A stretch of DNA of 6,064 bases from an uncultured Alphaproteobacteria bacterium (GCA_913044255.1 CAJWOI010000177.1:1-6064); one strand, 5' to 3'; shown: positions 1 to 6,064, counted from the stretch's first letter. The notes: a model not told the origin generated them from the letters alone. Program-made: numbers and translations.

Positions 1-104
1 TTGTTTTCGGTTGGGTCAAGTGAAAAATATAGAAAGAAAAATACAACCAACAAAACAACGAACTGCAGTAATTTTGAATTCCTTGGTATTTGATCCACGG
101 TCAT
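1..104 (-). CDS. N-terminus of probable ABC transporter permease (partial, runs off left edge)
   Basis: The frame opens with an ATG at 104-102 that overlaps the TGA stop of the ATPase gene in an ATGA arrangement and stays open to the window edge, giving 34 codons. The peptide has a short polar start (MTVDQIPRNSK) and then an unbroken hydrophobic stretch, about residues 12-30 (LLQFVVLLVVFFFLYFSLD), that looks like a first membrane-spanning helix. ProV-type ATPase genes are normally followed by their ProW/OpuAB-type inner-membrane permease gene, so I infer that this is that subunit, forming the path for the imported amine. An in-frame GTG at 98-96 is an alternative start, but the ATGA overlap is repeated at the other end of the ATPase gene and is preferred. 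No permease signature (EAA loop) is visible because the rest lies outside the window. The coding frame is well supported; the product name is inferred from position and hydrophobicity. Confidence 0.72.
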   Translation of the reverse strand, partial: MTVDQIPRNSKLLQFVVLLVVFFFLYFSLDPTEN

Positions 105-1207
105 TCGTCAGCCGTTTGAACGATGTCTACCGGCTCTACACCGTTCGTGCCAAATAGAGTATGAATAATAGTCTTACTATTTAGAACTCCGATCGTCTCG
201 TTGTTGTCATCAACAACGGCGACTGGTTTTGGCTCGTTCAATACGGCTTCCGCAACAGTTGCAATGATGGCATCTTTAGAAACTCGAAATTCACTCAAAT
301 CTGAAGCGTCACCAATTTCCTCCATGACATTCTCGCAATTCAGCACCTTCTCGCGTGGCACATCATTGGTGAACTTGGCAACGTATTCTGTCGAGGGGTT
401 GAGAACTATATTCGCAGGAGTATCGATCTGTTCGATGATCCCATCCTTCATAATTGCTATCCTGTCTGCCAATCGCAGGGCTTCATCAAAGTCATGTGTT
501 ACGAAGAGGATTGTCTTATTGAGCAATCCTTGAAGTCGCAAAAATTCATCTTGCATTTCTTTTCTGATCAATGGGTCGAGCGCCGAAAAGGGTTCATCCA
601 GGAACCAAATGTCAGGTTCTACTGCCAATGACCTGGCGATACCGACGCGCTGTTGTTGGCCACCAGACAATTGTCTTGGGAAATAGTTTTCACGTCCTCC
701 GAGACCAACAAGCTCAATCATACTTGCGGCTCTTTTAATACTGTTTTGGGTATTCCCGCCTTTGACTTGCAGGGGGAAAGCTATGTTTTCCAGTACGGTT
801 TTATGGGGCAGTAATGCAAAGCTCTGAAACACCATGCCCATCTTATTACGACGAAGTTCAATGAGTTCCTTGTTATTCATGGCCAGTAAATCTTCGCCAT
901 CAATAAATATTTTTCCGGCCGTTGTGGCAGTCAGCCTCGAAATACAGCGAAGTAGCGTTGATTTTCCGGATCCGGATAGACCCATGACCACCAGCAGTTC
1001 ACCTTTGCGGACCTCAAAAGAAGCGTTGTTTACGCCGAATATGCAGCCTGCATCTTGAAATGCTTGGACATCGATATTGCCATCTGATTTTCGTATCATT
1101 CTTTCAATATTATCGCCAAAAATTTTGTAGACCGAATCACACTTTATGACGGGTTGTAAATCCTTATCGGTAAGTGCACCGATGCTATTGCGGATCTCGT
1201 TAGTCAT
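101..1207 (-). CDS. proV: Betaine/TMAO-type (ProV/OpuAA family) ABC transporter ATP-binding protein
   Basis: This 368-residue cytoplasmic subunit powers import of a quaternary or methylated amine by hydrolysing ATP. Visible motifs are Walker A GLSGSGKST (76-84), Q-loop Gln128, signature LSGGQQQ (180-186), Walker B ending Asp204-Glu205 and H-loop His238, so the ATPase should be active. The N-terminal extension (about 20-65, with VYKIFG and a linker before Walker A) is typical of ProV/OpuAA/ChoV proteins rather than general amino-acid ATPases. The C-terminal tail (about 305-352, including PVAVVDDNNETIGVL) resembles one CBS unit, whereas E. coli ProV (about 400 residues) carries a CBS pair. The ATG is preceded by GAGGA with 7-base spacing and overlaps the upstream remnant's stop (ATGA); its own stop overlaps the permease start the same way. 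TmoV of the TMAO transporter TmoXWV is a plausible counterpart given the GmaS-like neighbour, but substrate cannot be decided here. Confidence 0.93.
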   Translation of the reverse strand: MTNEIRNSIGALTDKDLQPVIKCDSVYKIFGDNIERMIRKSDGNIDVQAFQDAGCIFGVNNASFEVRKGELLVVMGLSGSGKSTLLRCISRLTATTAGKIFIDGEDLLAMNNKELIELRRNKMGMVFQSFALLPHKTVLENIAFPLQVKGGNTQNSIKRAASMIELVGLGGRENYFPRQLSGGQQQRVGIARSLAVEPDIWFLDEPFSALDPLIRKEMQDEFLRLQGLLNKTILFVTHDFDEALRLADRIAIMKDGIIEQIDTPANIVLNPSTEYVAKFTNDVPREKVLNCENVMEEIGDASDLSEFRVSKDAIIATVAEAVLNEPKPVAVVDDNNETIGVLNSKTIIHTLFGTNGVEPVDIVQTADE

Positions 1208-1479
1208 ATTTTGATCCTCGAGGACATTTCAAAGCAGCGTTGAAGTGACATTAACCACTTTGCCACTCTTCCAAACCAAATGTCGGGAAACCCCATTACC
1301 ATCAGGATTTTTCTAAATTGAACATCAAGCGTGATATTTCGCATAGCTAGGATATACCTATCGTCCGAGAGCGGTTGCAGGTGGAATGCGCCGTCGTGAT
1401 GTTTAAAAAATCGCACCGGATTCGGCCCAAAAATTTTCCAGACTCCCTTGCAGGAGATCTTGGTTTCACTGTTTACCAT
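1204..1479 (-). pseudogene. Remnant of a second ProV-type ATPase, nucleotide-binding site lost
   Basis: The 91-codon frame begins like a ProV/OpuAA ATPase: KISCKGVWKIFGPNP (7-21), a DDRYILAMRNITLDV segment (39-53) and ILMVMG (58-63), which is where Walker A should start. Instead of GLSGSGKST it reads GFPDIWFG and continues for about 20 residues unlike the family before stopping. PDIWF is the residue string just before the Walker B aspartate in the intact neighbouring ATPase (198-202), and its codons match there at 13 of 15 bases. A large internal deletion joining the Walker A region to the Walker B region is therefore likely. There is no P-loop, signature, Walker B acid or H-loop, so it cannot hydrolyse ATP. 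It differs clearly from the neighbour in its N-terminus, suggesting an ancestral tandem pair of different ATPases rather than a recent copy. Its stop overlaps the next ATG as ATGA and its last codons carry the next gene's ribosome binding site, so it may still be translated. Confidence 0.75.
1215..1219 (-). promoter_or_regulatory. Ribosome binding site of the intact ATPase gene, inside the remnant
   Basis: Read on the minus strand the bases are GAGGA, followed by 7 bases and then ATG at 1207. This is a good Shine-Dalgarno match at normal spacing. It lies within the last codons of the ATPase remnant, which gives a reason why that end of the broken gene has been kept. Confidence 0.6.
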
Positions 1480-1598
1480 ACCGGGCCCCGTCTATTCTTA
1501 AAGTGTAGGTCTGAAAGATTTGAAAACATATCATCCAAAATTGTTTTTGTGCTAGTTTGATATTGTCGGAGTTGATCATTGGATTCACGAATTTTCAT
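1473..1598 (-). CDS. Possible small ORF of 41 codons, unknown function
   Basis: An ATG lies 5 bases after the TAA stop of the GlnT/GmaS-type gene and opens a frame of 41 codons ending in a TAA that overlaps the start of the ATPase remnant by 7 bases. The peptide starts MKIRESNDQLRQYQ and ends KNRRGPVW. It is charged and polar, without a signal peptide, membrane segment or cysteine motif, and might form a helix in its first 30 residues. I do not recognise it. In favour of a real gene are the tight spacing and the way it fills the whole gap between two genes of the same strand. Against it, there is no clear Shine-Dalgarno sequence, and a frame of this length is fairly likely by chance in AT-rich DNA. 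It could also be a leftover start of a deleted gene. Confidence 0.3.
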   Translation of the reverse strand: MKIRESNDQLRQYQTSTKTILDDMFSNLSDLHFKNRRGPVW

Positions 1599-1603
1599 GG
1601 TGC

Positions 1604-2905
1604 TTAGACATCAAGGGCGTTGGTTCTTTCCCATTCTGTAAAATGTTGGGTGTAGGTATCCCATTCTTCTTGTTTTAGTTTTATATAAGATTCTAGAAAT
1701 TCGGGACCGAACCAATCGCCGAGGACCTCATTGGTGGCGAGTGCGCGCAGTGAATCGAGGAGATTTTGAGGGAGCCTCGCAACGTCGCGCACACTCTTGT
1801 CGGTGTACATGTTGACATCGAGGCGTTTCCCAGGATCGATTTTATTTTGTATCCCGTTCACTCCAGCTGCTGCATACCCGGCTTGTATTAAATAGGGATT
1901 GGTTGCTCCGTCAGCCAATCGGATCTCGATTCGTTGGTTGTCGGGAAGTCGTATCATGTGAGTTCGATTATTCCCACCATATGTAATCGTATTAGGCGAC
2001 CAAGTCGCACCTGACAGTGTGGGAACTGCATTGATGCGCTTGTAACTGTTGACCACAGGATTGGCAAAGGCAGATAAAGCGGGTGCGTTAGCCAGGATGC
2101 CACCAACAAAATGATATGCTGTGTCCGACAGCCCAAGTTCACCACTCTCGTTGGGAAACATATTTTCTCCACCATCACTCCATACGGATGCATGCACATG
2201 ACAACCGTTGCCGGTTAGGTGCGGAAAAGGTTTGGGCATGAACGTTGCTCTGAGACCATGGTTTTCGGCAATGGATTTGACCATATATTTAAAAAATGTG
2301 TGTCGGTCCGCAGTCTGTAATGCATTCGAATAGTCCCAGTTCATTTCAAATTGGCCATTGGCATCTTCGTGGTCATTTTGGTACGGACCCCAATTGAGTG
2401 TCTGCATGCAGTTGCAGATTTCCGATATCAATTCGTAGCGCCTCATTAGGGCCTGCTGGTCGTAACAAGGCTTGGTTTGAATATCGGCACTGTCCGCGAT
2501 TGCTGAGCCGTCTGGCGTAATCACGAAATATTCGGCTTCCACTCCCGATTTAACGAAGTACCCAGCGGCGCTTGCACGTTCCACAACTCTCTTTAGTACT
2601 ACTCGCGGTGCGTGACCAACCGGTTCTCCATTCATGTAGGGATCACTTGCGAGCCAACCGACCTCAGGTTTCCAGGGCAACTGGATTAGACTTGCCGGGT
2701 CCGGAATGGAAAACATGTCGGGGTCTGCAGGGGTCATATCCATGTGGGCTGCGAAGCCAGCAAAACCGGCTCCTGAATGCTCCATGCCGGCAATAGCGTG
2801 GGCAGGGACCAGTTTAGAGCGAACCACGCCGAACACGTCGGTAAAGCTGATGAGAAAGTATTTTATGCCCAGCTCTCCCGCGGCAACACTCAAATCTGCA
2901 ACCAT
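1604..2905 (-). CDS. glnT: GlnT-type (type III) glutamate-ammonia ligase family, probable gamma-glutamylmethylamide synthetase (GmaS-like)
   Basis: A cytoplasmic glutamine synthetase-fold ligase that joins glutamate to ammonia or, in the GmaS branch, to methylamine, with ATP hydrolysis. Counting from the chosen start (433 residues), the N-terminal beta-grasp part has YFLISFTDVFGVVRSKLVP (16-34). The catalytic part has the metal-binding EAEYFV (123-128), NGQFEMNW (183-190), ATFMPKP (220-226), HVHASVW (236-242), NPVVNSYKRI (282-291) and RIEIRLADGATNPYL (325-339). These cover the glutamate, metal and ATP sites. The NLYDLP adenylylation loop of classical GlnA is absent, as expected for this family. 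A GTG 21 codons upstream (2968) extends the frame, but the ATG at 2905 follows a good GGGAGA site and the extra residues do not resemble the family, so 2905 is preferred. The neighbouring amine-type ABC transporter favours GmaS, but GlnT and GmaS are hard to separate by eye, so family is certain and substrate is inference. Confidence 0.9.
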   Translation of the reverse strand: MVADLSVAAGELGIKYFLISFTDVFGVVRSKLVPAHAIAGMEHSGAGFAGFAAHMDMTPADPDMFSIPDPASLIQLPWKPEVGWLASDPYMNGEPVGHAPRVVLKRVVERASAAGYFVKSGVEAEYFVITPDGSAIADSADIQTKPCYDQQALMRRYELISEICNCMQTLNWGPYQNDHEDANGQFEMNWDYSNALQTADRHTFFKYMVKSIAENHGLRATFMPKPFPHLTGNGCHVHASVWSDGGENMFPNESGELGLSDTAYHFVGGILANAPALSAFANPVVNSYKRINAVPTLSGATWSPNTITYGGNNRTHMIRLPDNQRIEIRLADGATNPYLIQAGYAAAGVNGIQNKIDPGKRLDVNMYTDKSVRDVARLPQNLLDSLRALATNEVLGDWFGPEFLESYIKLKQEEWDTYTQHFTEWERTNALDV

Positions 2906-2913
2906 CTTATCCG

Positions 2914-2919
2914 TCTCCC
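2914..2919 (-). promoter_or_regulatory. Ribosome binding site that fixes the start of the GlnT/GmaS-type gene
   Basis: The minus strand reads GGGAGA, then 8 bases, then ATG at 2905. This is the best Shine-Dalgarno match in front of any gene in the window. It supports the ATG at 2905 over the in-frame GTG at 2968, which has no comparable site. Confidence 0.65.
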
Positions 2920-3000
2920 AATGTGAGTTAGGTTGGGCGCTTGATCGTACCGTAGCGCGGCTCTGCACTTTGGCGGCCTAACCAATATGTTTTTGCCGAG

Positions 3001-3014
3001 AACCTAGAAAGGTT
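3001..3014. repeat. Short perfect inverted repeat upstream of the GlnT/GmaS-type gene, possible operator
   Basis: The 5-base arms AACCT and AGGTT are exact reverse complements separated by 4 bases. The repeat sits about 100 bases upstream of the chosen ATG, in a position suited to a regulator site. It is short enough to occur by chance and matches no operator I can name. Confidence 0.25.
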
Positions 3015-3167
3015 ACTGCATCGCCTGGGTTGGTGGGAATGGGTTAATTTTATATGCCCAAGTAATAAGTGGTGAGATTACTGAGGAGGGCGTGGCTTTT
3101 ATTGCGGGGGCGTTGATCTGGGAACCGCGGAACATGCGGTGTTAGTCGTAGCAGCAAAGGAAACTTT

Positions 3168-4127
3168 TTACTCACGTCCGGCAGCAGCCCGGCGCAACCG
3201 GTCATTGATTGCAAGTCCAAGACCTTGCTCGGGTACGCTCATTGCTACGATGGCAGTGCAATCTGTTGCGTCGAGCATATGCAGCATCGCAAAGAGATTA
3301 CTGGCCGCTTCGACGAGATCACCGGTTGGGCTCAAGTTTACTGAGACCCTTGCATCTGGGATCGGCGTCGGGCCAAAAGCAAGCAACGCCTCGCTATCTT
3401 TGCAGTCTTGCGCATTTAGTCGAACTGGTGTCACGGGTGCGTAATGGTTTGTGAGCATTCCCGGTGCCCTGATTGATTTTGCATTACCAATATCCAATTC
3501 TCCAAGTTCGGCGGCAATATCTTCTGATGGTATCCCGCCGGGTCGGAGGAGAGACGGGGGTGTTCTGGATAAATCAATAATCGTCGACTCAACACCTATT
3601 AAACATGGACCACCGTCGAGGACCAAAGTTATGTCCGCACCTAAATCCTCGGCAACGTGACGTGCGGTGGTTGGACTTAAATGGCCAGAACGATTGGCGC
3701 TCGGTGCAGCAACAGGACATTTCGCAAGCTCTAGCAAGCGACGCGCCACAGGATGCATCGGTGCCCTCACGGCCACCGTTTCAAGGCCGGCGCATGCCAA
3801 CTTGGACACGCTAGAGCCGGGACGGGATGGTAATACAAAGGTCAATGCCCCCGGCCAAAATTTTTCCGCCAGTTGGTGTGCCTGCTTATCAAACATGGCG
3901 TGCAGATGTGCTTGTTTCAGATCGTTGACGTGTACAATAAGTGGGTTAAATTGAGGGCGACCTTTAGCCTCAAAAATACGCGCAACCGCATGATCGTTAG
4001 TAGCATCTGCTCCGAGGCCGTACACGGTTTCAGTAGGGAATGCGACTAGCTCACCTGCTTGGATCAGTCTCGCCGCTTCTTGTAAGCTGGCCTCAGTGAT
4101 GGTTTCCACACGAGGGGCAGCACTCAT
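3168..4127 (-). CDS. tsaC: L-threonylcarbamoyladenylate synthase (Sua5/YrdC/YwlC family)
   Basis: This 319-residue cytoplasmic enzyme makes threonylcarbamoyl-AMP from threonine, bicarbonate and ATP, the first step of the t6A modification at position 37 of tRNAs reading ANN codons. The YrdC domain spans about 14-200, with AFPTETVYGLGADA (29-42), the KGRPQFNPL segment (55-63), PSANRSGHLSPT (142-153) and GVESTIIDLS (178-187), followed by LLRPGGIP (193-200). The linker APGMLTNHYAP (221-231) corresponds to the family's SPGM..HYAP element, and a Sua5 domain follows to the end (GLGLAINDRLRRAA, 302-315). The length shows the two-domain Sua5 type rather than the single-domain TsaC of E. coli. The ATG lies 15 bases after the aminotransferase stop with no strong ribosome binding site, so translation may be coupled. 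It is a housekeeping gene that appears to share a transcript with catabolic-looking genes. Confidence 0.95.
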   Translation of the reverse strand: MSAAPRVETITEASLQEAARLIQAGELVAFPTETVYGLGADATNDHAVARIFEAKGRPQFNPLIVHVNDLKQAHLHAMFDKQAHQLAEKFWPGALTFVLPSRPGSSVSKLACAGLETVAVRAPMHPVARRLLELAKCPVAAPSANRSGHLSPTTARHVAEDLGADITLVLDGGPCLIGVESTIIDLSRTPPSLLRPGGIPSEDIAAELGELDIGNAKSIRAPGMLTNHYAPVTPVRLNAQDCKDSEALLAFGPTPIPDARVSVNLSPTGDLVEAASNLFAMLHMLDATDCTAIVAMSVPEQGLGLAINDRLRRAAAGRE

Positions 4128-4142
4128 ACTAGGCAGTTCAAA

Positions 4143-5327
4143 TCAGGCGTCCAACACTGGTGCTAGCCGATCTAGTGCCGCACCTAAAACCTCTGGAGAC
4201 TTGGCGTAACAAATTCGTAAATAATTCTCACCGCCCGCACCAAAGGCGAGACCCGGAGCTAGTCCGACTTTTGTTTTGCGCATAGTCCATTTAGCAAAAT
4301 TTAAACTGTCATCCATTCCGTCCACAGTAAAAAACGCGTAAAAGGCGGCATGCGGTTTGGGCATGGATACACGTGCCATGCTCCCTAATCTTTGGTGAAT
4401 AGTATCGCGCGCGATACGGTACCGCTCGACCATCGTGTGCACAAAATTCTCCCCGTCTCTTACCGCGGTCACGCCAGCATATTGGGCTGGAGCCGATGGT
4501 GACGCTACATTGTATTCATTTAATTTTTCAATCACAGGCGTTAATCCACGTGGGCAGGTAATCCAACCCAACCTCCACCCTGTCATGGCCCACGATTTGG
4601 AAAAGCTATTGATGACGATTACCAAATCATCGGGCTCGGCTATTTCCAAGAACGACGGCGCAAGGGATTGATCGTATATTATTCGAGCATAAACCTCGTC
4701 CGAGACTACCCACAGTCCCCGTTGACGACAAAAATCCAAAACTTGTTGCTGTTGTTTTCGATCCATTACCCAACCGGTTGGATTGTTGGGCGAATTTATA
4801 TAGATGGCTCGGGTTCGTGCGTCGCAGGCATCGAACAGATGATCCAAATCAAGTTGCCAACCACTCGGGTTTGCTATTAGCGGCACCATGGAAATTTGTC
4901 CGTCCATAATTTCCACACAACGCAGAAAATTAGGCCAGACGGGTGTCGCGGCGACCATATTATCGCCCGGGTCAATTAAGGCTTCTGCGGTCATCATCAT
5001 GCCGTTCATGGCTGCTGCCGTTACTACGATTCGCTCTAGGCTGATATCGTGTTCATAGAGTCCCGACATATAGCTAGACAAAGTTTCACGCAGTTCGGGA
5101 ATGCCAAGATTTGGCGTGTAAAAGGTTTTTCCAGAACGTAAGGCGGAGTCTGAGGCTGCGATAATAAAATCGGGCGTGGGCAGGTCCGGTTCGCCAAACC
5201 ACAATGGGATGATGTCCGGATTACTCATGCCTTCATGCGCAATCTCCCGGATTAATGAATTCCCTAACTCGACTACTTGGCGTCGAATGGGTAGTGCGGG
5301 ATCACGGTCCGAACAATTTTCAGACAT
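4143..5327 (-). CDS. Class I/II pyridoxal-phosphate aminotransferase
   Basis: This complete 394-residue fold-type I aminotransferase moves an amino group between an amino acid and a 2-oxo acid using PLP in the cytoplasm. Expected elements are all present: FGEPDLPTPDF (44-54), Tyr70, NSPNNPTG with the cofactor-contacting Asn182 (178-185), Asp210 and Tyr213 in SDEVYAR, the PLP-binding Lys244 in NSFSKSWAMTGWRLGW (240-255), and the carboxylate-binding Arg371 in YLRICYA. It resembles the broad AspC/AlaT-like Iγ group, but the substrate cannot be assigned by motif. The ATG at 5327 follows the UxaA-family stop by 22 bases, and the stop precedes the Sua5-type gene by 15 bases. The pairing with a UxaA-family enzyme suggests work in sugar-acid, hydroxy-acid or related carbon catabolism. 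That is inference from position only. Confidence 0.93.
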   Translation of the reverse strand: MSENCSDRDPALPIRRQVVELGNSLIREIAHEGMSNPDIIPLWFGEPDLPTPDFIIAASDSALRSGKTFYTPNLGIPELRETLSSYMSGLYEHDISLERIVVTAAAMNGMMMTAEALIDPGDNMVAATPVWPNFLRCVEIMDGQISMVPLIANPSGWQLDLDHLFDACDARTRAIYINSPNNPTGWVMDRKQQQQVLDFCRQRGLWVVSDEVYARIIYDQSLAPSFLEIAEPDDLVIVINSFSKSWAMTGWRLGWITCPRGLTPVIEKLNEYNVASPSAPAQYAGVTAVRDGENFVHTMVERYRIARDTIHQRLGSMARVSMPKPHAAFYAFFTVDGMDDSLNFAKWTMRKTKVGLAPGLAFGAGGENYLRICYAKSPEVLGAALDRLAPVLDA

Positions 5328-5349
5328 ATTGGTATTTTGCCATGACGTT

Positions 5350-6064
5350 CTACATCACCGCGCCAATTTGCCATGGAACGAACTCGTCACCACCAAATCC
5401 AAGGGATTCGCTTTTCGATTGTTCGCCTGAAGCAACCCTCAGGATGACATCGAAAATCTTTTGCCCCATTTCTTGCACGTTTGCTTCACCATCGACTACT
5501 AGTCCGCAGTTGATATCCATGTCCTCCGACATGTGCTCATACATGGCGCTATTGGTGGCCAACTTGATACTGGGTACCGGCTTGCAGCCAAAAACAGAAC
5601 CTCGTCCCGTCGTAAAGCAGACGACATTTGCACCACCTGCCACCATGCCGGTCACTGACGCGACGTCGTAGCCAGGGGTGTTCATGAAAGTGAACCCTTT
5701 TGCCGTAACTTCCTCTGCATATTGGTACACGTCCACGAGATTGGTGGTCCCACCCTTGGCTGCCGCGCCAAGTGATTTTTCTAGAATAGTTGTCAATCCC
5801 CCAGCTTTGTTGCCAGGAGAAGGATTGTTGTTCATTTCAGCGCCGTTTTTTTCCGTGTAGTCTTCCCACCACCTGATAAATTCAACCAGTTTCTCGCCAA
5901 CCTCCCGGGTTTCTGCACGCCGAGTCAAAAGATGCTCTGCACCATATATCTCTGGGGTTTCGGCGAGAATAGCAGTACCGCCATTGCGAACCAAAAGATC
6001 TGCGGCCGCACCCAACGATGGGTTTGCCGAAATGCCGGAATAGGCGTCAGAACCGCCGCACTCA
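5350..6064 (-). CDS. UxaA/GarD-family hydro-lyase, C-terminal part (altronate/galactarate dehydratase-like; partial at right edge)
   Basis: The frame is open to the right edge and gives the last 237 residues of a protein that is usually about 390-520 long, so the 5' end lies outside. The TTG at 6015 is an internal leucine codon, because the bases beyond it encode ECGGSDAYSGISANPS, a hallmark of the family. Further family segments are NPSPGNKAGGLTT, GGTTNLVDV, FTTGRGSVFG followed by KPVPSIKLATN, and the C-terminus FVPWQIGAVM. Known members dehydrate altronate (UxaA) or galactarate (GarD), and the family also includes the large subunit of (2R)-sulfolactate sulfo-lyase (SuyB), relevant to marine bacteria. 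I cannot choose among these without the N-terminal part or neighbours to the right. The aminotransferase gene follows after 22 bases, consistent with co-transcription. Confidence 0.92.
   Translation of the reverse strand, partial: ECGGSDAYSGISANPSLGAAADLLVRNGGTAILAETPEIYGAEHLLTRRAETREVGEKLVEFIRWWEDYTEKNGAEMNNNPSPGNKAGGLTTILEKSLGAAAKGGTTNLVDVYQYAEEVTAKGFTFMNTPGYDVASVTGMVAGGANVVCFTTGRGSVFGCKPVPSIKLATNSAMYEHMSEDMDINCGLVVDGEANVQEMGQKIFDVILRVASGEQSKSESLGFGGDEFVPWQIGAVM

Larger units (their letters stand above)
2906..3167. other. Intergenic gap between the Sua5/TsaC-type gene and the GlnT/GmaS-type gene
   Basis: These 262 bases are the longest stretch without a supported gene and mark the likely boundary between two transcription units. 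I find no tRNA and no convincing terminator: the only hairpin near the upstream gene's end (3124-3140, 5-bp arms) has no T-run. On the minus strand a TATAAA at 3054-3049 could be a -10 element, but no good -35 lies at the right distance. A perfect inverted repeat lies at 3001-3014 and a ribosome binding site at 2919-2914. The promoter for the left block is probably here, but it cannot be placed by sequence reading alone. Confidence 0.5.

Noticed and set aside
201..533. A 110-codon open frame on the plus strand
   Set aside because: It is antisense to the C-terminal half of the intact ATPase and shows no recognisable family features.
2906..2968. N-terminal extension of the GlnT/GmaS-type gene to a GTG at 2968
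   Set aside because: The extra 21 residues do not resemble the family N-terminus and lack a ribosome binding site, whereas the ATG at 2905 has a good one.
3023..3045. G-rich stretch as a G-quadruplex
   Set aside because: Only three GGG runs are close together; four are needed for a standard quadruplex.
3124..3140. Hairpin (ACCGC / GCGGT arms) as terminator after the Sua5-type gene
   Set aside because: The stem is only 5 bp with a 7-base loop, and no run of T follows on the minus strand.
5255..5671. A 138-codon open frame on the plus strand
   Set aside because: It lies opposite the UxaA-family and aminotransferase genes, spans their junction, and has a composition typical of antisense shadow; the minus-strand frames carry clear family motifs.
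5350..6015. Complete UxaA-family gene starting with TTG at 6015
   Set aside because: The frame continues upstream with the family hallmark ECGGSDAYSG to the window edge, so this codon is internal and the gene is partial.

Overview
The window reads as a stretch of a Gram-negative chromosome, most likely a marine or otherwise methylated-amine-using alphaproteobacterium. This placement is inference: it rests on a GlnT-type (gamma-glutamylmethylamide synthetase-like) ligase next to a betaine/TMAO-type ABC transporter, on the style of the proteins, and on a base composition that looks like roughly half GC, lower toward the left end. There is no rRNA, phylogenetic marker or other decisive evidence. 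All genes I can support lie on the minus strand, so transcription runs from the right edge to the left edge.

Right block (about 6064 down to 3168): the C-terminal part of a UxaA/GarD-family hydro-lyase runs in from the right edge. It is followed after 22 bases by a complete class I/II PLP aminotransferase, and after 15 more bases by a complete Sua5/TsaC-type L-threonylcarbamoyladenylate synthase. The spacing suggests one transcript, although the Sua5 product is a tRNA-modification housekeeping enzyme and the first two look catabolic.

A 262-base non-coding gap (2906-3167) separates the blocks. It carries a good ribosome binding site for the next gene, a small perfect inverted repeat and at most a weak promoter candidate.

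Left block (2905 down to 1): a GlnT/GmaS-type glutamine synthetase-like ligase is followed by a tightly packed string of frames. These are a possible 41-codon small ORF starting 5 bases after the ligase stop; a 91-codon remnant of a ProV-type ATPase that has lost its nucleotide-binding site; an intact ProV-type ATPase; and the first 34 codons of a membrane protein, almost certainly the transporter permease, running off the left edge. Remnant to ATPase and ATPase to permease are both joined by 4-base ATGA overlaps. The likely role is import of a quaternary or methylated amine (glycine betaine, choline, TMAO or similar) together with nitrogen assimilation through a gamma-glutamyl amide. The substrate cannot be read from this window because the binding-protein gene is not in it.

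I see no CRISPR array, tRNA, rRNA, insertion sequence or convincing new defence or mobile system. The most unusual items are the decayed ATPase that keeps its translational-coupling end, and two frames that are easily missed: the permease start and the small ORF.
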